Below, piece by piece: positions 1 through 5,609 of a DNA stretch of 9,478 nucleotides. Below the pieces are notes generated by a model, which saw nothing but the letters and a program-made list of their open reading frames with translations, did no database searches and was not told the origin of the DNA. The first letter of the stretch is position 1. Every line of letters begins with the position of its first letter. Location: positions 1 to 9,478 of the forward strand of contig JASHQY010000132.1 in assembly GCA_030038885.1 (NCBI GenBank), in the 5' to 3' direction. This DNA comes from Thermoplasmata archaeon. GTDB lineage: Archaea; Thermoplasmatota; Thermoplasmata; Lutacidiplasmatales; UBA184. The position numbers and the translations under genes were made by a program.

Positions 1-149
1 CTCGGGAGGGTGATCTCGACGATCTCGCCGTACGCGGCGTTCGAGACGTCCTTCACGAACAGGAGCGGGCCCGTGACGCGGTCGACCGTCCGGTAGTCGA
101 CGGGGACGTCGGCGGTCGGAGGGGTCGGTGCCGCACCCTTCACGGCCAT
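1..149 (-). CDS. atpB: A-type ATP synthase subunit B, N-terminal part (runs off the window)
   Basis: This is the first 49 codons of the regulatory, non-catalytic B subunit of the archaeal A1Ao ATP synthase, which alternates with AtpA in the soluble A3B3 headpiece. The visible protein begins MAVKGAAPT and continues with VDYRTVDRVTGPLLFVKDV and GEIVEITLP. That is the N-terminal beta-barrel pattern of the family (Y-x-T-V-x-x-V-x-G-P-L-x-x-V). The ATG lies 2 nt after the atpA stop codon. A GGAGG Shine-Dalgarno sequence sits inside the last atpA codons (plus-strand 159-163), 9 nt from the ATG, so translation is probably coupled to atpA. The rest of the gene, including its nucleotide-binding domain, is outside the window. 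The identification rests on this short segment plus its position right after atpA, the usual archaeal order. Confidence 0.93.
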   Translation of the reverse strand, partial: MAVKGAAPTPPTADVPVDYRTVDRVTGPLLFVKDVSNAAYGEIVEITLP

Positions 150-151
150 GG

Positions 152-3100
152 CTACGCGCCTCCGGCCGCGGTCGCGCCCGATTCCGTCGCGCGGACCGCT
201 TGCCCCATCTCGGTCTCGAGCTGGTCGAACTGGTTCTTCAAGTCCGCTTCGGGAATCCACTTCATCCGAGAGAGCTTCGTGCGGACGGGCAGCTTCTGGA
301 GCTGCGCGACCGTCGCGCCCTTCCCGATGGCTTCCTGCTCGCTGTCGCCGAACTGCAGGATCGCGCGGAGCATCCGGTACTGCTTCTGGATCGAGGAGTA
401 GGTGTCGACGTCGTCGTAGGCGCTCTGCTGGAGGTAGTCCTCGCGGAGCATCCGCGCCACGTCGAGGGTGGCTTTCTCCCGCTCGGGGAGCGCGTCGACG
501 CCGACCAGCTGGACGATCTCCTGGAGCTCGGCCTCCTTCTGCAGGACCTCGAGCGCCCTCTGCCGCAGCGGGACGAATTCCTTCGAGAGGTTCGCGCCGA
601 ACCACGGCTCGAGGTCATTGATGTAGAGCGAGTAGCTCTGCAGCCAGTTGATCGACGGGAAGTGCCGGCGCGACGCGAGCGAGGCGTCGAGCGCCCAGAA
701 GACGCGCGCGACCCGGAGCGTGTTCTGGCTCACGGGCTCGGACGTGTCGCCGCCCGCCGGGGAGACCGCCCCGACGACCGTGACCGAGCCGGTGCGCTGG
801 TCGGGGGACATCGTGACGACGCGGCCGGCCCGTTCGTAGAACTCGGCGATGCGCCGGCCGAGGTACGCCGGATAGCCCTCCTCGCCCGGCATCTCCTCGA
901 GGCGGCCCGAGATCTCGCGCATCGCCTCGGCCCACCGGCTCGTCGAGTCGGCCATCAGGGCGACGTCGTAGCCCATGTCCCGGTAGTACTCGGCGATCGT
1001 GATCCCCGTGTACACGCTCGCCTCCCGCGCGGCGACCGGCATGTTGGACGTGTTGGCGAGCATGACCGTCCGCTCCATGAGCGGGCGCTTGGATTTCGGG
1101 TCGACCAGGGTCGGGAAGAGCGTCAGCATCTCGGTCATCTCGTTGCCGCGCTCGCCGCACCCGACGTAGACGACGACGTCGGAGTTGGCCCACTTCGCGA
1201 GCTGCTGCTGGATGACGGTGTTGTGGAGGACGACCCCTCCGAAGCCGCCCACGAAATTGCGCTCGAAGTCCGGCAGCGAGAAGTCGTAGACGTCGAACGG
1301 CCCGCCGGTCTCGAGGGTCACCTCGACGATCTCGTCGCCATACAGCGCCTCAAGCCACCGGGGGGGGCGTGGGGCCGAGGCGACGGGGGCGTCCTCCGGC
1401 CCGTCCGGCCGGGAGGCGCGGACGCACGGCGGGAACGTCAGCAGGTCCCTCCGCGCTCCGTAGCCCGCGTAGCTCGGGGTCTCGAGGTCCGCCTTCCACG
1501 CTTCGGAAGCGGACGACCGGGATCGGTAGATCGACGCGATCGCCATCGGGGCCAGCGGCCGGCCGTCGACCCCGGGGTCGCGGGATCGCGTCGAGCCGAG
1601 GGAGTCGCCGAGGGCGCGCCGCAAGGGAGCGGTCTCCCCGATCGCCCGAACGAGGCACGCGAGGTTTGGGAGGCCCCGCACGAGGACGGCCCGCGGGGAG
1701 AGGACCGAGGGGATCGCACACCGCGAGAGCGCGTAGACGAGCTCGGTCTGGAACTCCCGGTTCTCGGTGCGGAACTCCGCATCCCCGCCCGAGAATCCCA
1801 CGGCCCCGAGAGCGTAGGCGCTCAGGAATGCGGCGAGCACGCCGTGGGTCGATCGCAGCACGCTCGGGGGGATCCGCGGGTCGACCGACCCCCGGCCCGC
1901 GCCGAGCGCGCCCACCAGGTCCACCAGCCACCGGCTGACGACCACCGCGCTCGGGGCCGTCTGCGGTGGCCGTTCGACCCGACCGACGACGCCGAACAGG
2001 CTCTCCGCGAGCTCGAGGAACCTCCCGAGGAGCGCCTCGTCCGGGTGGGTGAACCCCACGGTCCCCGGGGCGCGAAGGCGACCCCCGGCGACGAAGAGCC
2101 CAAGGAATTCCGCGAGGCGGGGATGCATCACCTCGGGCACGACGGGGCCCTTTCCGTGGCGCTCGAGCGGCGCGGGGGGGAGCTCGAGTCGAGCGTTGAC
2201 GGACGGCGAGGGCAGCGCACGAACCGAGGCGATCGAGTCCCCCGGCTGAAGCTCGCGCGCCATCGTCTCGCGGACCCGCCCATCGAGACCGAGGGTGAAC
2301 AGCCGGTGGATCGGGGTGACCCGAACCGTCCGACCGCTGCGCGTCCGGACTCGAACCAGGGAGCCGCTCTGGCCGTGATAGATCGTGTTCGTTCGGCTCC
2401 GAACGATGCGATCCCCCACGAAGGAAAACAGCTCGATCGGTCGGCGGGAGGTGATCCACTCGTCCGGACCCTCCCATCGGACCTCGCCCCCTCGGCGGGC
2501 CCGGTCGGCGATCCGCTCGATGGTCTCGACCGATCCGTCGGCCAGGGGGACGGGGGTCTCTCCCGCGACGCACTTCCCCGACCCGAACGGGCCCGGAACG
2601 CAGGCCGTCCCGCCCTTGGCGACGGGAAAGAAGGAATCCACGACGCGCTGGCCCGTGACGAGCGGGATCCCCGGCGCGAGCTTCTGCTGCACCGGGCGCG
2701 GGACGCGGACGACCCACTTGTGACTGAGGTAGAGCGGTCGGCTTCCCGAGGCCGTCGTCAGCGTCCCGATGGGCTCCCGGATCGTGTAGGTGCCGCTCGC
2801 GAGCTTGCCGATCGTGCCCTCGAGCCCCGGCGGGAGGAGGATCTTGTGGAGGATGAGCGGCGTCTCCTGAACGGTGCCGAGGATCGCGCCGGCCGCGACC
2901 GGGTCGCCGACGTTCGCGGTCGCGGTGAACTCCCACTTCGCCCGCTCGTCGAGCGGGGGGGCGACGAAGCCCCGCGTGATGAAATCGCCGAGGCTCTTCT
3001 GGATCACGTCGAGCGGACGCTGGACGCCGTCGTAGATCGATTTCAAGAGGCCGGGGCCGAGTTCGACCGAGAGCGCCTGGCCGGTGTTCTCGACCGGGTC

Positions 3101-3277
3101 CCCCGGACGGAGGCCGGTCGTGTCCTCGTAGACCTGCACCGTCGCCGTGCCGCCGACCAGCCGGATGATCTCGCCGACGAGCCCCTGGGTGCCGACGCGG
3201 ACGACGTCGAACATCTTCGCGCCTTCGAGGCCCTCGGCGATGACGACCGGCCCGGAAACGCGCCCGACGATTCCCAT
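152..3277 (-). CDS. atpA: A-type ATP synthase catalytic subunit A, interrupted by an intein
   Basis: This is the catalytic A subunit of the A1Ao ATP synthase, made as a 1041-residue precursor. Removing the 451-residue intein (precursor residues 236-686) leaves 590 residues, the normal family length. The N-extein starts MGIVGRVSGPVVIAEGL (beta-barrel) and includes the A-subunit-specific non-homologous region. It ends at the P-loop GPFGSGK. The C-extein resumes at TVIQQQLAKW and has GCGERGNEM, the Walker B region DVALMADSTSRWAEA, and the C-terminal helical domain. The ATG at 3277 is chosen because GGAGGA lies 6 nt upstream (plus 3284-3289) and the family N-terminus begins here. The frame stays open for another 44 codons upstream, but that stretch overlaps atpF and is R/S-rich, so it is not coding. 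The gene lies 13 nt after atpF and 2 nt before atpB. The enzyme cannot bind ATP until splicing rejoins Lys and Thr of the P-loop. Confidence 0.97.
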   Translation of the reverse strand: MGIVGRVSGPVVIAEGLEGAKMFDVVRVGTQGLVGEIIRLVGGTATVQVYEDTTGLRPGDPVENTGQALSVELGPGLLKSIYDGVQRPLDVIQKSLGDFITRGFVAPPLDERAKWEFTATANVGDPVAAGAILGTVQETPLILHKILLPPGLEGTIGKLASGTYTIREPIGTLTTASGSRPLYLSHKWVVRVPRPVQQKLAPGIPLVTGQRVVDSFFPVAKGGTACVPGPFGSGKCVAGETPVPLADGSVETIERIADRARRGGEVRWEGPDEWITSRRPIELFSFVGDRIVRSRTNTIYHGQSGSLVRVRTRSGRTVRVTPIHRLFTLGLDGRVRETMARELQPGDSIASVRALPSPSVNARLELPPAPLERHGKGPVVPEVMHPRLAEFLGLFVAGGRLRAPGTVGFTHPDEALLGRFLELAESLFGVVGRVERPPQTAPSAVVVSRWLVDLVGALGAGRGSVDPRIPPSVLRSTHGVLAAFLSAYALGAVGFSGGDAEFRTENREFQTELVYALSRCAIPSVLSPRAVLVRGLPNLACLVRAIGETAPLRRALGDSLGSTRSRDPGVDGRPLAPMAIASIYRSRSSASEAWKADLETPSYAGYGARRDLLTFPPCVRASRPDGPEDAPVASAPRPPRWLEALYGDEIVEVTLETGGPFDVYDFSLPDFERNFVGGFGGVVLHNTVIQQQLAKWANSDVVVYVGCGERGNEMTEMLTLFPTLVDPKSKRPLMERTVMLANTSNMPVAAREASVYTGITIAEYYRDMGYDVALMADSTSRWAEAMREISGRLEEMPGEEGYPAYLGRRIAEFYERAGRVVTMSPDQRTGSVTVVGAVSPAGGDTSEPVSQNTLRVARVFWALDASLASRRHFPSINWLQSYSLYINDLEPWFGANLSKEFVPLRQRALEVLQKEAELQEIVQLVGVDALPEREKATLDVARMLREDYLQQSAYDDVDTYSSIQKQYRMLRAILQFGDSEQEAIGKGATVAQLQKLPVRTKLSRMKWIPEADLKNQFDQLETEMGQAVRATESGATAAGGA
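1220..2572 (-). other. Intein in AtpA (P-loop insertion site), with splicing domain and a decayed LAGLIDADG endonuclease
   Basis: This 451-residue in-frame intein splits AtpA between K and T of GPFGSGK/TV. As I recall, that is the archaeal VMA-b insertion site used in Thermoplasma and Pyrococcus. The splicing residues are present. Cys1 begins block A (CVAGETPVPLADGS). Block B has T86-P-I-H89 in VRVTPIHRLF. Block F is VYDFSLPDFERNFVGG (428-443), and block G is GVVLHN (446-451) with the penultimate His, terminal Asn and a +1 Thr. A central region of about 270 residues keeps the outline of a two-motif homing endonuclease. The first motif reads LGLFVAGG (157-164), with Gly163 where Asp is expected. 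The second reads FLSAYALGAV (249-258), with Ala257 where Asp is expected. I infer that splicing is active and DNA cleavage is dead. The base composition matches the host gene, which suggests long residence. Confidence 0.95.
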
Positions 3278-3290
3278 CGAAGGTCCTCCG

Positions 3291-3629
3291 TCAGTTCGAT
3301 ACCGCGAGCGTGACCCCGAGGACGCGCTTCGCGAGCGCGTTGATGCTCTCGACCTCGAACTCGCCGCTCGGCGTCGGGACGAAGACGACCAGAGGGGCGA
3401 GCGAGGCATCCGCGTGGGCGCGCTGCGTTTCCGAGAGGCGCGCCCGGATCGATTGGCTCGCGATCACGAGGTTGAACCCGCCGTCCGCCATCACGCGCTG
3501 GAACTCCGCGACCGACGTCTCGGCCGTCACCTCGACGACGTCCTTCAGGCCGATCAGGCGGAAGCCGATCGCGAGCTCGCGCTCGCCGAGTACGACGGTG
3601 CGCCCTCCGACGTTCGGCGTTTCGGGCAC
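3291..3629 (-). CDS. atpF: A-type ATP synthase subunit F
   Basis: This 112-residue protein matches the central-stalk F subunit of archaeal/vacuolar ATPases, which binds subunit D and regulates coupling. The sequence GERELAIGFRLIGLKDVVEV (subunit F signature with F-R-L-x-G), then FQRVMADGGFNLVIASQSI and APLVVFVPTPSGEFE, gives the Rossmann-like alternating beta/alpha pattern and usual length (about 100-110). The start is GTG (3629-3627). A TATA-like TTAAATAG (plus-strand 3653-3660) is centred about 27 nt upstream, which puts the transcription start at the GTG itself, so the mRNA is probably leaderless. An ATG slightly upstream is out of frame. It is the first gene of an F-A-B run. The gene upstream on this strand is a ferredoxin and not atpC, so this half of the ATP synthase genes seems to have its own promoter. 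Confidence 0.94.
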   Translation of the reverse strand: MPETPNVGGRTVVLGERELAIGFRLIGLKDVVEVTAETSVAEFQRVMADGGFNLVIASQSIRARLSETQRAHADASLAPLVVFVPTPSGEFEVESINALAKRVLGVTLAVSN

Positions 3630-3652
3630 GGCGTCATCGGCGGGGCCGCGGC

Positions 3653-3660
3653 CTATTTAA
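3653..3660 (-). promoter_or_regulatory. TATA-like box of the atpF-atpA-atpB operon
   Basis: The minus strand reads TTAAATAG in otherwise very GC-rich sequence. Its centre is about 27 nt upstream of the atpF GTG, the spacing expected between an archaeal TATA box and the transcription start. This implies leaderless initiation at or next to the start codon. Confidence 0.65.
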
Positions 3661-3720
3661 CGCCTGCTGCGGCCGCCGAGAAATCGCGCCCGGCACCGCC
3701 GGTCCGGGGCGCGCGCGCCG

Positions 3721-3999
3721 TCACTTGTACGTCGATTTGTGGACGTGGCTCTCGTCGTCGACGATCAGGATGCACTCGCCTTCGCATTCGAACAGGCACG
3801 CCTCGCACACGATGCACTCGGGGCCGTGGATCGCGAGCGATTTCTCCCCGCGCATCTGGAACTTCGCCATCACGGCCGGGTCGTCGACCACGTCCGGCAG
3901 CTGGTCGCGCGGCCGGAGCTCGAAGACGTTGACCGGGCAGACGTCCCGGCAGTGGGAGCAGCCCGTGCATTTCGCCTCGTCGATATCGACCTGGACCAT
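3721..3999 (-). CDS. Ferredoxin with two 4Fe-4S cluster motifs
   Basis: This 92-residue cytoplasmic electron carrier has a canonical first cluster motif, C11-x2-C14-x2-C17-x3-C21-P (CTGCSHCRDVCP). The second motif is atypical: C62-x2-C65-x2-C68-x3-C72 followed by EGEC76, with no Pro after the fourth Cys and a ninth cysteine nearby. The two motifs are separated by about 40 residues (RPRDQLPDVVDDPAVMAKFQ and on), longer than in clostridial ferredoxins, as in many archaeal seven- or eight-iron types. The ATG at 3999 follows an AAAATAG box whose expected transcription start is only a few bases upstream, so the leader is very short. The neighbours are atpF, 91 nt downstream and separately promoted, and a divergent DUF72 gene. 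The redox partner cannot be told from context. The family call is sure; the specific role is not. Confidence 0.92.
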   Translation of the reverse strand: MVQVDIDEAKCTGCSHCRDVCPVNVFELRPRDQLPDVVDDPAVMAKFQMRGEKSLAIHGPECIVCEACLFECEGECILIVDDESHVHKSTYK

Positions 4000-4219
4000 C
4001 GGGGCTCGGCCATCGGGAGCGAGCGGGCCTATTTTCCTTTGCTACCGGGGTCGCCCCCGCCCCCGGCGGGCTCCCGCCTCGGGGGTCAGGCGTGGGGCCC
4101 GCGGATCCCGCCGAGGGGAGCGCTCCGAGGTCGGAGGGTCCGTTCGTGCCCCATCGCCCTCGTTTCACCCTCTCCCCCTTCGCCTTAACCCCCCTCCCCT
4201 CATTCTCCGCCGAGGCACC
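4000..4219. other. Divergent intergenic region between the ferredoxin and DUF72 genes
   Basis: These 220 nt are GC-rich with pyrimidine-rich runs on the plus strand. They hold the ferredoxin promoter at one end and, near 4184-4189, a weak CTTAAC element that might serve the plus-strand gene (it is about 34 nt from that gene's GTG, so an 8-nt leader would result). I see no ORF, RNA gene or repeat here. Confidence 0.5.
4029..4041 (-). promoter_or_regulatory. BRE plus TATA-like box of the ferredoxin gene
   Basis: The minus strand reads AAAGGA directly followed by AAAATAG (TATA-like part at plus 4029-4035). The TATA centre predicts a start near 4005, about 6 nt before the ferredoxin ATG. The purine-rich upstream element fits an archaeal TFB recognition site. 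It stands out from the C/G-rich intergenic sequence around it. Confidence 0.6.
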
Positions 4220-4987
4220 GTGGGCAAGATCCTTCTCGGCACCAGCGGTTGGGACTACCCCGAGTGGGTCGGTCGGGTCTACCCTCCGCACGGGGCGTCC
4301 GACAAACTGCGCTACTACGCCGGGCTCTTCCCGATCGTCGAGGTCAACTCGACGTTCTATCGCCTTCCGCCACCGGGCGTCGCCGCGTCGTGGGTACGGC
4401 GGACGCCGAATGGCTTCCGCTTCGCCACGAAGTTCCCGCAGACGATCACGCACGACCTTCGGCTCGTCGGCACAGACCAGGAGCTCGCGCGGTTCCTCGC
4501 CGTGCTGAAGCCGATGCGGGACGCCGGGAAGCTCGTCGCCGCGCTGCTGCAACTGCCTCCCTCGCTGCCGTTTCACGCCGGCACCGTCCGCACGTTCTAC
4601 GCGTCGCTCCCGCGGGACCTGCCGGTCGCGGTCGAGTTCCGCGAGCGCTCGTGGCTGGTTCCGGAGTCGTACGCGTTGCTCGAGGAGTTCGGGCTCGCCT
4701 ACGTCGTCGTCGACGGCCCGCACCTCCCGATCGACCTTCGCGTGACCGCTCCGTTCGCCTACGTCCGCTGGCACGGCCACGGCGCATCGATCTGGTACGA
4801 CTACTCGTACTCCGCCGAGGAGATCGCCGCCTGGGTCCCGCGGATCCGCGCGCTCGCCGAGCGGGCCGACGTGGTCTACGGCTTCTTCAACAACCACTTC
4901 CGGGGGGACGCGGCGACGAACGGTCGCTCGCTCGCGGAACTGCTCGGGTTGCCCCCGCCGCCGGGCAGCGCGCCCCTCACCCCCTGA
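4220..4987 (+). CDS. DUF72 (YecE-like) family TIM-barrel protein
   Basis: This 255-residue protein belongs to the widespread DUF72 family, whose biochemical function is not settled. Family hallmarks appear in order: GTSGWDYPEWVG (7-18), the EVNSTFYRLP strand (41-50), GFRFATKFPQTITH (65-78), ALLQLPPS (108-115), VAVEFRERSW (136-145), YVVVDG (161-166), FAYVRWHGH (179-187) and near the end VVYGFFNNHFRGDAATNGRSL (218-238). Length is typical and the protein looks complete and soluble. The GTG at 4220 is chosen because the conserved GTSGW motif starts 6 residues in and a weak GAGG lies just before it. The open frame continues far upstream, but there it is antisense to the ferredoxin. It stands alone between the divergent ferredoxin and the AT-rich island, so context gives no clue to its substrate. 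The family call is firm; no function should be inferred. Confidence 0.95.
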   Translation: MGKILLGTSGWDYPEWVGRVYPPHGASDKLRYYAGLFPIVEVNSTFYRLPPPGVAASWVRRTPNGFRFATKFPQTITHDLRLVGTDQELARFLAVLKPMRDAGKLVAALLQLPPSLPFHAGTVRTFYASLPRDLPVAVEFRERSWLVPESYALLEEFGLAYVVVDGPHLPIDLRVTAPFAYVRWHGHGASIWYDYSYSAEEIAAWVPRIRALAERADVVYGFFNNHFRGDAATNGRSLAELLGLPPPPGSAPLTP

Positions 4988-5040
4988 CGCGCCGACCGGT
5001 CGGCCGCTCCCGGCCCGCGCGACCGTACTACGTGCTGAGC

Positions 5041-5092
5041 TATGACATTATTCAACTAGGTATTTATTTCCAGTAATACATAATTAGTTACC
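5041..5092 (+). promoter_or_regulatory. AT-rich promoter island with TATA box and nested inverted repeats
   Basis: About 50 nt of markedly AT-rich sequence lie in a region of otherwise about 70% GC. The TATA-like TATTTATTT (5061-5069) is centred about 27 nt before the ATG at 5093, implying a leaderless transcript. Two pairs of short inverted repeats are nested around it: AACTA (5054-5058) with TAGTT (5085-5089), and GTATT (5060-5064) with AATAC (5075-5079). These overlap the TATA box and predicted start, where an archaeal repressor would act, but they are only 5 bp each. Confidence 0.6.
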
Positions 5093-5317
5093 ATGACCGA
5101 GAACGAGTGGGAGCTGGGTCGCCAACCTCGACCGCGCGCCGTCCGGGTCTCCGCCGGATGGTCGATCCGACCGAGCGCGTTCTCCGAGTACGTGGCGCTC
5201 GAGTTCCCCCGGGAGTCCGAAGCCTGGGTCCGGGGTACCGAAGGCCGAGCCGGCGGGCCCCGGGACGGCGCGACGCGAGGGCGGAGGGGCGCCCGTCCCG
5301 GAGCGGACCGCCCGTAG
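5093..5317 (+). CDS. Small protein of unknown function behind a strong leaderless promoter
   Basis: This is a 74-codon ORF starting MTENEWELGRQPRPRAVRVS, with a middle portion SAFSEYVALEFPRESEAWV that looks like ordinary folded protein. The last 25 or so residues are Gly/Arg/Pro-rich and probably disordered. I do not recognise a family. The support is contextual. The ATG sits exactly where the TATA box of the AT-rich island would start transcription. The first 45 or so codons also favour G/C at the third position and contain acidic and aromatic residues unlike the Arg/Pro/Ser-rich shadow frames. No signal peptide, membrane segment or cysteine is seen. It precedes the RadA-like/PolB unit by 292 nt on the same strand and could be its leader gene or regulator, but nothing in the sequence shows this. 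An untranslated RNA from the same promoter is an alternative. Confidence 0.55.
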   Translation: MTENEWELGRQPRPRAVRVSAGWSIRPSAFSEYVALEFPRESEAWVRGTEGRAGGPRDGATRGRRGARPGADRP

Positions 5318-5571
5318 CGGCCCGCCGGTCGCGCCCGCGGGGCCGCCCGCCCCGACGCCGCTCCCCGCGTCCGTTGCGGAAGGCCGGTGCGTCTCCCGAC
5401 GTGCGTCGTGGACCGGGACCGCATCGCGCCGGGGTTCCACCCGGTCTTCCCGCCGGACCGGAGCCCCGTCACGGCGTGCGACCCCTTCCCGCCCCGGACC
5501 CCTGCGGGACCCTCGGGCGGGGGCGGGAACGCCCCGTTCCCGACCCTGTTTCAACGTCTCCCGAGCCGCGG

Positions 5572-5579
5572 CTTTAGAG
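5572..5579 (+). promoter_or_regulatory. TATA-like box before the RadA-like/PolB operon
   Basis: CTTTAGAG is the only AT-leaning octamer in the last 30 or so bases before the inverted repeat. It predicts a transcript starting near 5602, giving a leader of about 7 nt for the ATG at 5610. It is weaker than the other TATA boxes in the window. Confidence 0.4.
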
Positions 5580-5584
5580 CGGCC

Positions 5585-5605
5585 CGGCCCCTCGAACGGG
5601 GGCCG
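5585..5605 (+). repeat. 7-bp inverted repeat just upstream of the RadA-like start codon
   Basis: CGGCCCC (5585-5591) and GGGGCCG (5599-5605) are perfect inverted copies with a 7-nt spacer. They lie between the TATA-like box and the ATG at 5610. This could be an operator overlapping the transcription start or an RNA hairpin. In sequence this GC-rich, a chance origin is quite possible. Confidence 0.4.
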
Positions 5606-5609
5606 CGAC

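Larger units (their letters stand above)
5318..5609. other. GC-rich gap upstream of the RadA-like gene
   Basis: These 292 nt contain no convincing gene. Open frames cross the stretch on both strands, but all are Pro/Arg/Gly-rich with no recognisable fold. No tRNA-like T-arm or CRISPR-type repeat is visible. Near its end are a TATA-like CTTTAGAG (5572-5579) and a 7-bp inverted repeat (5585-5605), described separately. The remainder may be a long 5' leader, an unidentified RNA or degraded coding sequence. Confidence 0.4.

Noticed and set aside
2049..2249. Small plus-strand frame over the intein centre
   Set aside because: It is antisense to the endonuclease region of the intein and has no recognisable features.
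128..3313. Plus-strand open frame of 1061 codons
   Set aside because: It lies antisense to the clearly identified AtpA plus intein. Its Arg/Asp/Leu-rich composition is what codon reversal in a high-GC gene yields.
3278..3409. 44-codon upstream extension of AtpA
   Set aside because: It overlaps atpF, is Ser/Arg-rich, and the Shine-Dalgarno and family N-terminus support the ATG at 3277.
3725..4219. N-terminal extension of the DUF72 frame by 165 codons
   Set aside because: Most of it is antisense to the ferredoxin or in the intergenic region. The DUF72 fold begins with GTSGW, just after GTG 4220.
5420..5450. GGGGTTCCACCCGG resembling a tRNA T-arm
   Set aside because: The flanking bases do not form a five-pair T-stem and no matching acceptor or anticodon arm is present.
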